Assembly: GCA_016718385.1 (NCBI GenBank)
Contig: JADKDK010000002.1
Span: 248,001 to 312,000 of the forward strand
Length of the DNA stretch: 64,000 nucleotides
Origin: Gammaproteobacteria bacterium
GTDB taxonomy: Bacteria > Pseudomonadota > Gammaproteobacteria > Pseudomonadales > UBA5518
Direction of reading: 5' to 3'
This document shows positions 8,564 through 17,786 of this stretch, one piece after another. A program made the translations under genes and the position numbers. Numbering within the stretch: the stretch's first letter is position 1; every line of letters begins with the position of its first letter. A model generated the notes under the pieces. It had not been told where the DNA came from. It worked only from the letters and a program-made list of their open reading frames with translations, and ran no database searches.

Positions 8564-10827
8564 GCCACGACCACACCTGGCGCTTCGACGACACCTTCCT
8601 GCGCGCGCTCGCGGCGTACGAGCTTCCCGCGCTGCAGTCGGCCCTCGCGGTGCGCCGGATCGGACGCCGCCGTTTCCTGCAGTTGAGCGGCATCACCGGC
8701 GCGCTGCTGGTGCTCGGCGCGGCGCCTGTTGCGCGGGCGCGCACCGGCGCCGATCCCGCAGCCCGCGCCTTCGCCCCCAATGCCTGGCTCGCGATCCGCG
8801 AGCGCGACATCCTGATCTACGCCGTCAACCCGGAACTGGGCCAGGGCGTGAAGACCAGCCTGCCGATGATCGTGGCCGAGGAGCTCGACGCGGCCTGGGA
8901 CGACGTGCACGTCGAGCAAGCGGACATCGACGCGGCGCGCTACGGCCAGCAGTTCGCCGGCGGTTCGCGCTCCGTGCCCACCCACTGGGAAGCGTTGCGC
9001 CACGCCGGCGCCGCGGCGCGCGCGATGCTGGTCGGCGCAGCGGCAGCACGCTGGGGTGTGGCGCCAGCCGAATGCAGCACCGCGGAGAGCCACGTGCTGC
9101 ATGGGCCCAGCGGCCGGCGACTGTCCTTCTTCGAGCTCGCCGCCGAGGCGGCGCGCCAGCCGGTGCCGCACGGCGATGCCTTGAAGCTGAAGTCGCGCGA
9201 CGGGTTCCGCCTGCTCGGCCAACGCATCGGCGGCGTGGACAACCGCGCGATCGTGACCGGCGCGCCGCTGTTCACCGGCGACCTGCAGCTCCCGGGGCTG
9301 CTCACGGCGGTGTACCAGAAGGGCCCGGCCACCGGTGCGCGTCCTCGCGAGGCGAATCTCGACGAGATCAAGCGCCTGCCAGGCGTGGTCGATGCCTTCA
9401 TCCTGGAAGGCAACGGCCTGGCGAACGAGCTGATGCCCGGCGTCGCCATCGTCGCGAAGAGCACCTGGGCGGCGTTCAGTGCCAAGGCGGCGTTGCGCGT
9501 GGAGTGGGATGAATCGGAGGCCGCAACAGACAGCTGGAGCGGTGCCATCCGCGCGGCCGAGGACATCCTCGGCAAGGACGGCGCCATCGAGGTCGCGGCG
9601 CGCGGCGATGTCGAGGCGGCGCTTGCCGGCGCCGCGCGCACCCTGGAAGCCGACTACCGCTACGCCTTCGTCACCCACGCGCAGCTCGAGCCGCAATGCT
9701 GCGTCGCGTGGCATCGCGACGGGGGCCTCGAACTGTGGGCCCCCACGCAGGCCCCGCAGCGCGCCCTGCCCCTGCTCGCGAACGTGAGCGGCCTGGCGCC
9801 GGAGCGCATCACGATCAACCAGTCACGCGGCGGCGGCGGTTTCGGGCGCCGGCTGGTCAACGAATGGATGTGCGAGACCGCGGCCATCGCGCAGCGCGTC
9901 GCTGGCCCGGTGCGCCTGCAGTGGACGCGCGAGGACGACATGCAGCACGACTTCTTCCGCGCCGGCGGCTTCCACCGGCTGACGGCGGGTCTGGATGCGC
10001 AAGGACGTCTCGCGGGCTGGCGGCACCGGCTGGTGAGCTTCAGCGCCGACGGCAGCAACGCGGTGTCGGGCGGACAGCTCTCGGCCCAGACCTTTCCCGG
10101 TTCCCTGCCCGCGCAGCACCGGCTGAGCCAGACCCTGCTGCCCTGGCGCACGCCCTGCGGCCCGTGGCGCGCGCCCGGCTCCAACGTGTTCGCCTTCGTG
10201 GTGCAGAGCTTCCTGCACGAGCTGGCGGTCGCGGCGCAGCGCGACCATCTCGGGTTCCTGCTCGAACAGCTGGGCCCGCCGCGCTGGCTGCAGGAAGGCG
10301 ATCCCGGCGCCCTGCACACCGGCCGGGCCGCAGCAGTGCTGCGCCTCGCGGCCGAGAAGGCCGGCTGGGGCCGCGCGCTGCCGCCCGGACGCGGCCTGGG
10401 GCTCGCGTTCTATTTCAGCCACGCCGGACACGTGGCGGAAGTCGCCGAGGTGAGCGTGGACGCGGACAAGCGCGTCACGGTCCACCGCGTGACCGTCGCG
10501 GCCGACGTGGGCCCCATCGTGAACCGCTCCGGCGCCGAGGCCCAGTGCGAGGGCTCGGTGATCGACGGCGTGTCGACGCTGTTCGCGCTGGCGGTGACCC
10601 ACGAGAACGGGCGGGTGCAGGAGACCAACTTCCACCGCTACCCGCTGCTGCGCATGGCGCAGGCGCCCGCCGTGGACGTGCATTTCATCGAGAGCGACGT
10701 TCCGCCCACCGGACTCGGCGAGCCCGCCCTGCCGCCGGTCGCCCCGGCGGTGTGCAATGCGATCTTCGCGGCCTGCGGCCAGCGCATCCGCAGGCTGCCG
10801 ATCCGCGAGGAAGGTTTCATGGGGTAG
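8560..10827 (+). CDS. xanthine dehydrogenase family molybdopterin-binding subunit (IorB-like)
   Basis: This is the 755-residue catalytic subunit of a molybdenum hydroxylase, inserting a water-derived oxygen into an unknown substrate. A twin-arginine signal GRRRFLQLSG lies near residues 35-44 with a hydrophobic stretch after it; the n-region is unusually long. Molybdopterin-binding features include GGGGFGRR, a central PCGPWRAPGSNVFAF loop and, near the C-terminus, TGLGEPALPP, whose Glu (about residue 721) is the expected catalytic base. It is coupled by an ATGA overlap to the 2Fe-2S gene and precedes an SDR by four bases. The Tat signal suggests periplasmic work. Confidence 0.92.
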   Translation: MSHDHTWRFDDTFLRALAAYELPALQSALAVRRIGRRRFLQLSGITGALLVLGAAPVARARTGADPAARAFAPNAWLAIRERDILIYAVNPELGQGVKTSLPMIVAEELDAAWDDVHVEQADIDAARYGQQFAGGSRSVPTHWEALRHAGAAARAMLVGAAAARWGVAPAECSTAESHVLHGPSGRRLSFFELAAEAARQPVPHGDALKLKSRDGFRLLGQRIGGVDNRAIVTGAPLFTGDLQLPGLLTAVYQKGPATGARPREANLDEIKRLPGVVDAFILEGNGLANELMPGVAIVAKSTWAAFSAKAALRVEWDESEAATDSWSGAIRAAEDILGKDGAIEVAARGDVEAALAGAARTLEADYRYAFVTHAQLEPQCCVAWHRDGGLELWAPTQAPQRALPLLANVSGLAPERITINQSRGGGGFGRRLVNEWMCETAAIAQRVAGPVRLQWTREDDMQHDFFRAGGFHRLTAGLDAQGRLAGWRHRLVSFSADGSNAVSGGQLSAQTFPGSLPAQHRLSQTLLPWRTPCGPWRAPGSNVFAFVVQSFLHELAVAAQRDHLGFLLEQLGPPRWLQEGDPGALHTGRAAAVLRLAAEKAGWGRALPPGRGLGLAFYFSHAGHVAEVAEVSVDADKRVTVHRVTVAADVGPIVNRSGAEAQCEGSVIDGVSTLFALAVTHENGRVQETNFHRYPLLRMAQAPAVDVHFIESDVPPTGLGEPALPPVAPAVCNAIFAACGQRIRRLPIREEGFMG

Positions 10828-10831
10828 GACC

Positions 10832-11689
10832 ATGACAACGCAACCGCAGGCCCCCTTTGCAGGGGCGAACGCACTGGTCTACGGCGCGGCCAAGGGCATC
10901 GGCCGCGCTGTCGCGCTCGAATTCGCGCGGCGCGGCGCGAAGGTCGCCGTCGCCGATATCGACGAGGCCGCGGCCCGCGACACCGCGGCAGCGATCGTCG
11001 CGGCCGGCGGCGAGGCCATTGGGCTTGTCGCCAATGTCCTGTCGGACGAATCCGTGCGCGCCGCGGCCGAGGCGGCCGAGTCCGCGTACGGCGCGATCGA
11101 CATCCTCGTGAACAATGTCGGCGGCCTGCTGAACGGCCATCCCGAGGATATCCCGATGTCCGAATGGCAGCGGATGATGGACCTCAACTATTTCGCCGCC
11201 GTGCGCAGCATCTCGCTGTTGATGCCAAGGATGCAGGCGCGCGGCAGCGGCCACATCGTCAACACCGCCTCCTTCGCGGGGCTCTACCCCTATGCCGCCA
11301 GCCGCATTCCCTATGCCGCGGCCAAGGCGGCGGTCATAGCCATGACGGAGTCGCTGGCGATCTACCTGCAGCCGCAGGGCATAAGGGTCAGCTGCCTGAT
11401 CCCCGGCCCGGTGCTGACCGGCGTGCTCGATACGATGACGTCCTGGACGCCCGATTGCCCGATGCGCGGCCCGGGTTCGGAGCTGGAGATCAAACGGGTA
11501 GACGATGTCGCCATCACCCTGGCCAACGGCATGCGCGACGGCAAGGTGCTGATCCCCACCGACGAGAAGGCGTGGGACATCATCAGACGCTGGGCCGCGT
11601 CGCCCGACGCCTTCATCCAGGCGAAGATCGAGCAGTTCGCCAGCGGCGACAGCGGTCTTCCGATCGTGCCGCCAGCACCGCGCCGCTGA
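10832..11689 (+). CDS. SDR family oxidoreductase
   Basis: This 285-residue classical short-chain dehydrogenase/reductase has the nucleotide loop GAAKGIG, the structural NNVGG motif and the active-site pair YAAAK downstream of NTASF. It interconverts alcohols and ketones with NAD(P)(H). The C-terminus extends past the core as a longer tail (DEKAWDIIRRWAASPDAF), which is common in SDRs of steroid or terpenoid clusters. As the last gene of the sulfotransferase-Mo hydroxylase operon, it may act on the hydroxylated product. Its stop is followed at once by the first REP palindrome. Confidence 0.9.
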   Translation: MTTQPQAPFAGANALVYGAAKGIGRAVALEFARRGAKVAVADIDEAAARDTAAAIVAAGGEAIGLVANVLSDESVRAAAEAAESAYGAIDILVNNVGGLLNGHPEDIPMSEWQRMMDLNYFAAVRSISLLMPRMQARGSGHIVNTASFAGLYPYAASRIPYAAAKAAVIAMTESLAIYLQPQGIRVSCLIPGPVLTGVLDTMTSWTPDCPMRGPGSELEIKRVDDVAITLANGMRDGKVLIPTDEKAWDIIRRWAASPDAFIQAKIEQFASGDSGLPIVPPAPRR

Positions 11690-11691
11690 TC

Positions 11692-11840
11692 GTGGGTCCG
11701 CATTCCTGCGGACATCAGCCGCCCGTAGGTCCGCATTGATGCGGACATTGCCCTGTGCAGGTCGGCATTCATGCCGACGGCTGCGCGACGTGGCGGGTTC
11801 GGCGTGGCCGAACCCTTGTCGGGCTGAAAGCCCGACCTAC
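11692..11840. repeat. REP-like palindrome array (five hairpins)
   Basis: Between the convergent SDR and kbl genes lie five consecutive palindromes. Three share the form GTCCGCATT-GCGGAC or GTCGGCATTCATGCCGAC, one is GGTTCGGCGTGGCCGAACC and one is GTCGGGCTGAAAGCCCGAC followed by CTAC. The last one overlaps the end of kbl and supplies its TAG stop. The set resembles gammaproteobacterial REP elements and may also terminate transcription from both sides. Confidence 0.85.
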
Positions 11841-13030
11841 ACGATGCCGAGCGCGCTACCCACGCGGGTGAACGCATCGACCGCGCGCTCGAGGTGCTCG
11901 CGCGTGTGCGACGCCGAAATCTGGGTGCGGATGCGCGCCGCATCGCGCGCCACCACCGGGTACGAGAAAGCGACCACGTAGATGCCCTCGGCGAGCAGCC
12001 GCTCCGCCATCTGCGCTGCCAGCCGCGCATCGCCGATCATCACCGGCACGATCGGGTGCCCGCCGCCCGCGAGGCGGAAACCAGCCGCCGCCATCGCGGC
12101 CCTGAACCACGCGCTGTTCTCGTGCAGGCGTTCGCGCAGCCCGTCGCCGGACTCGAGCATTTCGAGCACCTTCAGCGAGGCGGCGACGATGGGCGGCGCC
12201 AGCGAATTCGAGAACAGGTACGGCCGGCTGCGCTGGCGCAGCAGCTGCACGATCTCGCGCCGGCCCGAGGTGTAGCCGCCCGAGGCGCCGCCGAGCGCCT
12301 TGCCCAGCGTGCCGGTGATGATGTCCACGCGCCCCGTCACGCCGCAGTGCTCCGGCGTGCCGCGTCCGCGCGCGCCGATCACGCCGACCGCGTGCGAATC
12401 GTCGACCATCACCAGCGCATCGAAGCGCGCGGCGATGTCGCAGATCGCGTCGAGGCGCGCGACGATGCCGTCCATCGAGAACACGCCGTCGGTCGCGACG
12501 AGCTTGAATCGCGCGCCCTCGGCATCGGCCCGGCGCAACTGGCGCTCGAGATCCTCGAGATCGTTGTTGGCGTAGCGGTAACGGCGCGCCCTGCTCAGGC
12601 GAATGCCGTCGATGATCGAGGCATGGTTCAGCGCGTCGGAGATCACCGCGTCCTGTTCGTCCAGGATGGTCTCGAACAGGCCGCCGTTGGCGTCGAAACA
12701 CGAGGAATACAGGATGGTGTCATCGGTGCCGAGGAAGGCGCTCAGCCCCTCCTCCAGCTCGCGGTGCAGCGTCTGCGTGCCACAGATGAAGCGCACCGAG
12801 GCCATGCCGAAGCCGAAGCGCTCCAGCCCCTCGCACGCGGCGGCGATCAATGCCGGATGGTTCGCGAGCCCGAGGTAGTTGTTGGCGCAGAAGTTGATCA
12901 CCTGCTCACCGCCGGCCACGCGTATCACCGCATCCTGCGGCGTCGCGATCTGGCGCTCGTGCCGGGTCAGGCCCTCGCGTTCGATCTGCGCGAGCTCGCC
13001 TGCCAGGTGATCGAGGAAGGCGCGCGACAT
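11837..13030 (-). CDS. kbl: 2-amino-3-ketobutyrate CoA ligase (glycine C-acetyltransferase)
   Basis: This 397-residue alpha-oxoamine synthase matches Kbl in length and order: NFCANNYLGLANHP near the N-terminus, SCFDANGGLFE, the VDDSHAVGVIGARGRG aspartate/histidine region and the PLP lysine at residue 244 in GTLGKALGGASGG. Kbl cleaves 2-amino-3-ketobutyrate from threonine dehydrogenase into glycine and acetyl-CoA. No threonine dehydrogenase gene lies in this window, which is unusual since tdh is commonly adjacent. It ends a nine-gene operon, three bases after avtA. Its TAG stop lies within a REP palindrome. Confidence 0.92.
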   Translation of the reverse strand: MSRAFLDHLAGELAQIEREGLTRHERQIATPQDAVIRVAGGEQVINFCANNYLGLANHPALIAAACEGLERFGFGMASVRFICGTQTLHRELEEGLSAFLGTDDTILYSSCFDANGGLFETILDEQDAVISDALNHASIIDGIRLSRARRYRYANNDLEDLERQLRRADAEGARFKLVATDGVFSMDGIVARLDAICDIAARFDALVMVDDSHAVGVIGARGRGTPEHCGVTGRVDIITGTLGKALGGASGGYTSGRREIVQLLRQRSRPYLFSNSLAPPIVAASLKVLEMLESGDGLRERLHENSAWFRAAMAAAGFRLAGGGHPIVPVMIGDARLAAQMAERLLAEGIYVVAFSYPVVARDAARIRTQISASHTREHLERAVDAFTRVGSALGIV

Positions 13031-13033
13031 GTC

Positions 13034-14287
13034 CTAGCCTCCGTAGCTGCGGCGCAACTCGTCGCCGATGATCGCGATGCCGGCCCGCACGCGCTCCTCG
13101 TCCTGCGCATAGCTCAGGCGCAGGCACTCGTCGCGGTGCTCCCACGGTTCGATGAGGCCGGGGAAAAAGTCTCGCCCCGGCACCACCAGCACCCCGCGCT
13201 GCTTCAGTCGCTGGTACAGCGCGTGGCTGCCACCGGGAATGCCCTCGCACCACAGCCACAGGAACATCGCCCCCTCGGGCTTGTGGATGCGACACGGCAA
13301 GCCGGCGATCTCGCGGCGCAGCGCCTCGAGCGCGCGCGCGGCCTTGTCGCGGTAGAACGGGGCGATGTGCTCGCGAGCCAGCGCCAGCAGCTCGCCGTGA
13401 TCGAGCAGTGCGGTCGCCAGCGCGGGCCCCGCGTTGCCGCAGGCGAGGCTCAGGATCGTGTTCGCGCGCGCATAGGCTGCGACGATCTCCTCGCGCGCCA
13501 CGATGATCCCGGTGCGCAGCCCCGGCAGCCCGAGTTTCGACAGGCTGAGCACCACCACCGTGTTGTCGTTCCAGTGTGCTGTCGTCTGCGTGAACAGCAT
13601 GTGCGGGAACGGCGTGCCGTAGGCGCCGTCGATGATCAGCGGTATGCCGTGCGCGCGCGCCAGCGCATCGAGCCGCGCGATCTCCGCGTCGCCGAGCACG
13701 TTGCCCGTCGGGTTGGTCGGGCGCGACACGCAGATCGCGCCGGCCGAATCGTCGGGTGCAAGCTGCCCGAAGTCGACGCGGTATTTGAACAGCTGCCCGG
13801 GCAGGCGCTCGATCGCCGGCCGCTCGGCACGGAACATGCCGTCGCTCAATCCCACCTCGCGATAGCCGATGTATTCCGGCACCAGCGGCAGCAGGATGTG
13901 CTTGCGTCGCCCGCCGTCGAACGCGCCCGCGAACAGGTTGAACAGCACGAAGAAGGCCGACTGGCTGCCGTTGGACACCGCGATATTTTCCGGACCCACC
14001 GCCCAGCCGCACTCCTCGCGCAGCATGCGTGCCAGCGCGGCGCGAAAGCGCTCGTCGCCCCGAGGCGACTGGTACACGCCGAGCATGCCGTGCGCGAGCG
14101 CGGGGTCGTCCAGCACCGCGCGCAGGCGCTCGCGGTAGAGCCGTTCGGCGGCCGGCACGCGCCCGGGATTGCCGCCGCCCATCATGATCATGTCGGGATG
14201 GATCGAGACCGCCTCGCCGAGGTCGCGCATCAGGTCGACCACCCCCGAGTCGCCGCCAAAGCGCCGCGCAAACAGCGAGAGCTCCAT
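13034..14287 (-). CDS. avtA: valine--pyruvate aminotransferase
   Basis: This 417-residue protein has the same length as E. coli AvtA and the same motif order: MMGGGNPGRVP, NIAVSNGSQSAFFVLFNLFAG, PEYIGYREVGL, CVSRPTNPTGNV and the PLP lysine at residue 251 in SLSKLGLPGLRTG, then HKPEGAMFLWLW and VPGRDFFPGL. It transfers amino groups between valine, alanine and the matching keto acids in the cytosol. It lies three bases from kbl and from the hydrolase gene, so it is co-transcribed with lipid-type enzymes. Why it is there is not evident from sequence. Confidence 0.9.
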   Translation of the reverse strand: MELSLFARRFGGDSGVVDLMRDLGEAVSIHPDMIMMGGGNPGRVPAAERLYRERLRAVLDDPALAHGMLGVYQSPRGDERFRAALARMLREECGWAVGPENIAVSNGSQSAFFVLFNLFAGAFDGGRRKHILLPLVPEYIGYREVGLSDGMFRAERPAIERLPGQLFKYRVDFGQLAPDDSAGAICVSRPTNPTGNVLGDAEIARLDALARAHGIPLIIDGAYGTPFPHMLFTQTTAHWNDNTVVVLSLSKLGLPGLRTGIIVAREEIVAAYARANTILSLACGNAGPALATALLDHGELLALAREHIAPFYRDKAARALEALRREIAGLPCRIHKPEGAMFLWLWCEGIPGGSHALYQRLKQRGVLVVPGRDFFPGLIEPWEHRDECLRLSYAQDEERVRAGIAIIGDELRRSYGG

Positions 14288-14290
14288 CGC

Positions 14291-15217
14291 TCAGCCCGTG
14301 CCGGCGACCATGCGCGCGTCGGCACGCGCGATGCGCTCCGCGATCCAGCGCGGGCGCTCCATCGGGATGAAATGCGAGCAGTCGGCGAGTTGCTCGTCGG
14401 TGGCGTCCGGGAACTGCCCGACCAGGCGCTCCCACGTCGGTGATGCCGAAAAATCGAAGAGACTCTCCTCGGGACGGCGTGCCCGCGCGCGGATGATCTG
14501 CACCGGCAGGCGCACGCGCGGCAGCAGCGCGTAGATGTCGGTGGTGCCCGCGCCCGCATAGACCTCGGCTTCCAGGTCGGGCGGGCACGCGAGCACGTAG
14601 CCGCCCCCCTCGGCCGGTTCCAGCCCGTAGCGGCAGTAGTCCATCAGCACCCGCGGGTCCCAGCGCGAATAGGGCTCCTTCGCCCTGAAGGAGTCGAACA
14701 TCTCCTGCGGCGAGTCCCAGCGGTTGCGGCGCTTGCGGATCGGGTGTGCTTCGGCCGACACGCCGCCGGCCACGAGCGCCCCGATTTCCGGGGCCACGAT
14801 CACGGGATCGATCAGCAACAGCCCGCGGAATCGATCCGGCCGCGCCGCCGCAACGAGCACCACGGCATGCCCGCCCATCGAGTGCCCGACGCCGAGCACG
14901 CGCTCCAGCCCCAGGGCTTCGATGACACCGCACACGTCCTCACCGAAGTGCAGCCAGTTGTAGGGCGGCGGCTTGCGCGCGCTCGAACCATGGCTGGGCA
15001 TGTCCAGCGCGAAGACGTGCTTGCCCGGCAACGCCTGCACCACGGCCTGCCAGCAGCGCGCGTGAAAGCCGGTGGCGTGCACCAGCAGGATCGGGTCGCC
15101 CTCGCCGGGCCACTCGTAGACCGCCAGCGCGAGCCCGTTTACCGCGAGCTTGTGCCGGATCGGCTGCCCGGTGAATGCATGGCCCGTCGCTGCGGCGCCT
15201 GCGCTGCCGGCGCTCAT
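14291..15217 (-). CDS. alpha/beta fold hydrolase
   Basis: This 308-residue protein has an oxyanion motif LVHATGFHARCW, the nucleophile elbow GHSMGG (Ser113) and a late histidine in DCSHFIPMERP, giving a complete Ser-Asp-His layout. The fold covers esterases, C-C hydrolases and thioesterases, so the substrate is open. Its start overlaps the stop of the upstream LLM gene by four bases (ATGA), which implies translational coupling within the acyl-CoA ligase/LLM operon. Confidence 0.87.
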   Translation of the reverse strand: MSAGSAGAAATGHAFTGQPIRHKLAVNGLALAVYEWPGEGDPILLVHATGFHARCWQAVVQALPGKHVFALDMPSHGSSARKPPPYNWLHFGEDVCGVIEALGLERVLGVGHSMGGHAVVLVAAARPDRFRGLLLIDPVIVAPEIGALVAGGVSAEAHPIRKRRNRWDSPQEMFDSFRAKEPYSRWDPRVLMDYCRYGLEPAEGGGYVLACPPDLEAEVYAGAGTTDIYALLPRVRLPVQIIRARARRPEESLFDFSASPTWERLVGQFPDATDEQLADCSHFIPMERPRWIAERIARADARMVAGTG

Positions 15218-16248
15218 CCGCGCTTGATCGCCCGCACCAGGCGCTCCCTCACCTCCAGGTCACCGGCGTAGATCACCGGGCTTGCCCGGCCACACCAGTC
15301 GCCCGCCCGCGCGCGCAGGCGCTCGCCGACTTCCTCGGGCGAACCGTGGATGACGACCTCGTCGACCAGCTCGTTGCTGAGCAGCGCACTCATCTCTACC
15401 CACTTGCCCTCTTTTGACAGCGCGTTCAGGCGCGGCTGCAGATCGCCCCAGCCGTGGCAGTCGAGCACCGGCTTGTAGGCCGGCGTCGAGGCGTAGAAGG
15501 CGACCTGACCGCGCGCCAGCGCGAGGTTGCGCTCGCGCTCTTCCCGATCGAGCCCGGTCGCGACGATGAATTGCGCCGACACATCGCAGTCCGCCCGCGT
15601 GCGCCCCGCATTCGCCAGACCGCGATCGAGCGCGGGCAGCACATCGCTGGCCACGAAACGCGCGGTATTGAAGGGATGCACGAGCAGCCCGTCGGCCACT
15701 TCGCCCGCCACCTCGATCATGCGCGGCCCAACCCCGGCAAGGTAGATCGGTGGCAGGCCGTGAGGATTGGGGCCGGGCACGAAAATCGGCGTCATCAGCG
15801 TATGCGTGTAGAACTGGCCGCGAAAATCGAGCGGCTTGCCTTCCTGCCAGCAGGCCCAGATCGCGCGGATCGCGCGCACCATCTCGTGCATGCGCGCCGC
15901 CGGATGCGACCACGGTGCGCTGAAGCGCTTCTCGATATGGGGCCTGATCTGCGAGCCCAGCCCCAGCATGAAACGCCCGCCCGACATCAACTGCAGGTCG
16001 TAGCCGAGGTTCGCGAGCAGCATGGGATTGCGCGCGAAGGCGACCGCGATGCCGGTGGCGAGCTTCAGCCGGCTGGTAGTGCCGGCGGCCACCGCCAGCG
16101 GCAGGAAGGGGTCGTGGCGTCCCTCGAAGGTGTAGACGCCGTTGTAGCCGACGTCCTCGAGCTCGCGCGCGAGTGGCCCCGCTTCGGCGGGGTTGGAGAC
16201 CAGCAGGCTGCCATCGACCTGGAGTGTGCGGGTAGTGCTTGCGTTCAT
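15214..16248 (-). CDS. LLM class flavin/F420-dependent oxidoreductase
   Basis: This 344-residue luciferase-like TIM-barrel protein has LATGIAVAFARNPMLLANL, GGRFMLGLGSQIRPHIEKRF, PPIYLAGVGPRMIEVAGEVADG and a C-terminal HGSPEEVGERL. The pattern matches the group often annotated as F420-dependent (TIGR03617-like). Gammaproteobacteria of this sort may instead use FMN, and the window has no F420 biosynthesis gene. Its start overlaps the end of the acyl-CoA ligase gene and its end overlaps the hydrolase start, so it is fully embedded in the operon. Confidence 0.87.
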   Translation of the reverse strand: MNASTTRTLQVDGSLLVSNPAEAGPLARELEDVGYNGVYTFEGRHDPFLPLAVAAGTTSRLKLATGIAVAFARNPMLLANLGYDLQLMSGGRFMLGLGSQIRPHIEKRFSAPWSHPAARMHEMVRAIRAIWACWQEGKPLDFRGQFYTHTLMTPIFVPGPNPHGLPPIYLAGVGPRMIEVAGEVADGLLVHPFNTARFVASDVLPALDRGLANAGRTRADCDVSAQFIVATGLDREERERNLALARGQVAFYASTPAYKPVLDCHGWGDLQPRLNALSKEGKWVEMSALLSNELVDEVVIHGSPEEVGERLRARAGDWCGRASPVIYAGDLEVRERLVRAIKRG

Positions 16249-17783
16249 ACGATGCGTGACTCGTGTCCTGTCCAGTAGCGATCGCGCAGCAGGCGCTTGT
16301 AGAGTTTGCCGGTGGGGTGACGCGGCAGCTCGGCCTCGAAATCCACCGAATGCGGGCACTTGATGTGGCTGAGGTGCGCGCGGCAGTAGTCGATCAGTTC
16401 CTGTTCCAGCTCGGGACCCGCTTCGCCCATGTCGATCGGCTGCACCACCGCCTTCACCGCCTCGCCGAATTCCTCGTCGGGCACGCCGAACACCGCCACG
16501 TCCATCACCTTCGGATGCGTGACCAGCAGGTTCTCGGCCTCCTGCGGGTAGATGTTCACGCCGCCGGAGATGATCACGTTGGCCTTGCGATCGGTCAGGT
16601 ACAGGAAGCCTTCCGCGTCGAGGTAGCCGATGTCGCCGAGCGTGGTCCAGCCGAGCGCGTTGCGGCTCTCCGCCGTCTTCGCGGGATCGTTGTGATAGAC
16701 GAATTCCACGCCGTCGGAGAAATAGATCGTCCCCTCCTGCCCCGGCGGCAGCTCGCGCCCCTCGGCGTCGAGGACGTGGGGCACGCCGAAGACCGGCCGC
16801 CCGACGGATCCCTCGTGCGCCAGCCAGTCGGCGCTGTTGATCGCGCACAGGCCGTTGCCCTCGCTGCCGGCGTAGTACTCCTGCACGATCGGGCCCCACC
16901 ATTCGATCATCGCGCGCTTGACCTGGCGCGGGCACGGCGCCGCGGCGTGGATCGCGAGGCGATGCGTGGACAGGTCGTGGCGGGCGCGCGCTTCAGCGGG
17001 CAGCTTCAGCATGCGCACGAACATCGTCGGCACCCATTGCGAATGCGTGACCCGGTACTGCTCGATCAGCGCCAGCGCCCACTCCGGGTCGAATCTCTCC
17101 ATCACGATCACGGTGCCGCCGCAGCGCTGCGCGGTCATGCAGAAACGCAGCGGCGCGGCGTGATACAGCGGCGCCGGCGAGAGATACACCGTGTCTTCGC
17201 CGAAACCGTAGTAGCCGCCGATGATCTGCAGCAGTGGCGAAGGCGCATCGATCGCCAGCCCGCTCAGCGCCACCCGGATGCCCTTGGGCCGGCCCGTCGT
17301 GCCCGAGGAATACAGCATGTCGCTGCCCGAGGTCTCGTCGGCGACCGGTTCGGCAGGAAAACGGTCGCGGGTGCTCTCGTAATCGAGGTAGCCGTTGATG
17401 CTGCCGTCGACCGAGAAGCGCTCCAGATCGTCGAGCGAATGCGCCAGCTCGGCGGCGATCGCTCGCTGCGACACCGAGAGAAACAGCACGCGCGCACCGC
17501 TGTCGCGCACGATGTACTCGACCTCGGGTGCCGTGAGCCGGTTCGACACGCAGGTGTAATAAAGCCCGCTGCGCTGTGCCGCCCAGCACAGCTCGAAATA
17601 GCGCGGGTTGTTGTCCATGCAGATCGCGATGGTGTCGCCGGTTCCGAGCCCCAGTCCGCGCAGCAACTGCGCGCAGCGCCGGCTGCGCTCCTCCAGCTGC
17701 CCGTAGCTCACCACGGTGCCGCTGCCGGCCATGATGTAGGCCGCCTTGTCGGGTTGGCTGCGCGCGTACACGGATGGATGCAT
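16245..17783 (-). CDS. AMP-binding acyl-CoA ligase
   Basis: This 512-residue ANL-superfamily enzyme has the P-loop-like motif YSSGTTGRPKG at residues 158-168, the adenylate-binding EYYAGSEGNG, the hinge region GDIGYLDAEGFLYLTDRK and a C-terminal catalytic lysine in HPTGKLYKR. It activates a carboxylic acid with ATP and loads it on CoA in the cytosol. The acid is unknown; LLM and SDR partners in the same operon point to a multi-step degradation. Its stop overlaps the next gene and it lies three bases after the YkvA-like gene. Confidence 0.92.
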   Translation of the reverse strand: MHPSVYARSQPDKAAYIMAGSGTVVSYGQLEERSRRCAQLLRGLGLGTGDTIAICMDNNPRYFELCWAAQRSGLYYTCVSNRLTAPEVEYIVRDSGARVLFLSVSQRAIAAELAHSLDDLERFSVDGSINGYLDYESTRDRFPAEPVADETSGSDMLYSSGTTGRPKGIRVALSGLAIDAPSPLLQIIGGYYGFGEDTVYLSPAPLYHAAPLRFCMTAQRCGGTVIVMERFDPEWALALIEQYRVTHSQWVPTMFVRMLKLPAEARARHDLSTHRLAIHAAAPCPRQVKRAMIEWWGPIVQEYYAGSEGNGLCAINSADWLAHEGSVGRPVFGVPHVLDAEGRELPPGQEGTIYFSDGVEFVYHNDPAKTAESRNALGWTTLGDIGYLDAEGFLYLTDRKANVIISGGVNIYPQEAENLLVTHPKVMDVAVFGVPDEEFGEAVKAVVQPIDMGEAGPELEQELIDYCRAHLSHIKCPHSVDFEAELPRHPTGKLYKRLLRDRYWTGHESRIV

Positions 17784-17786
17784 GGC

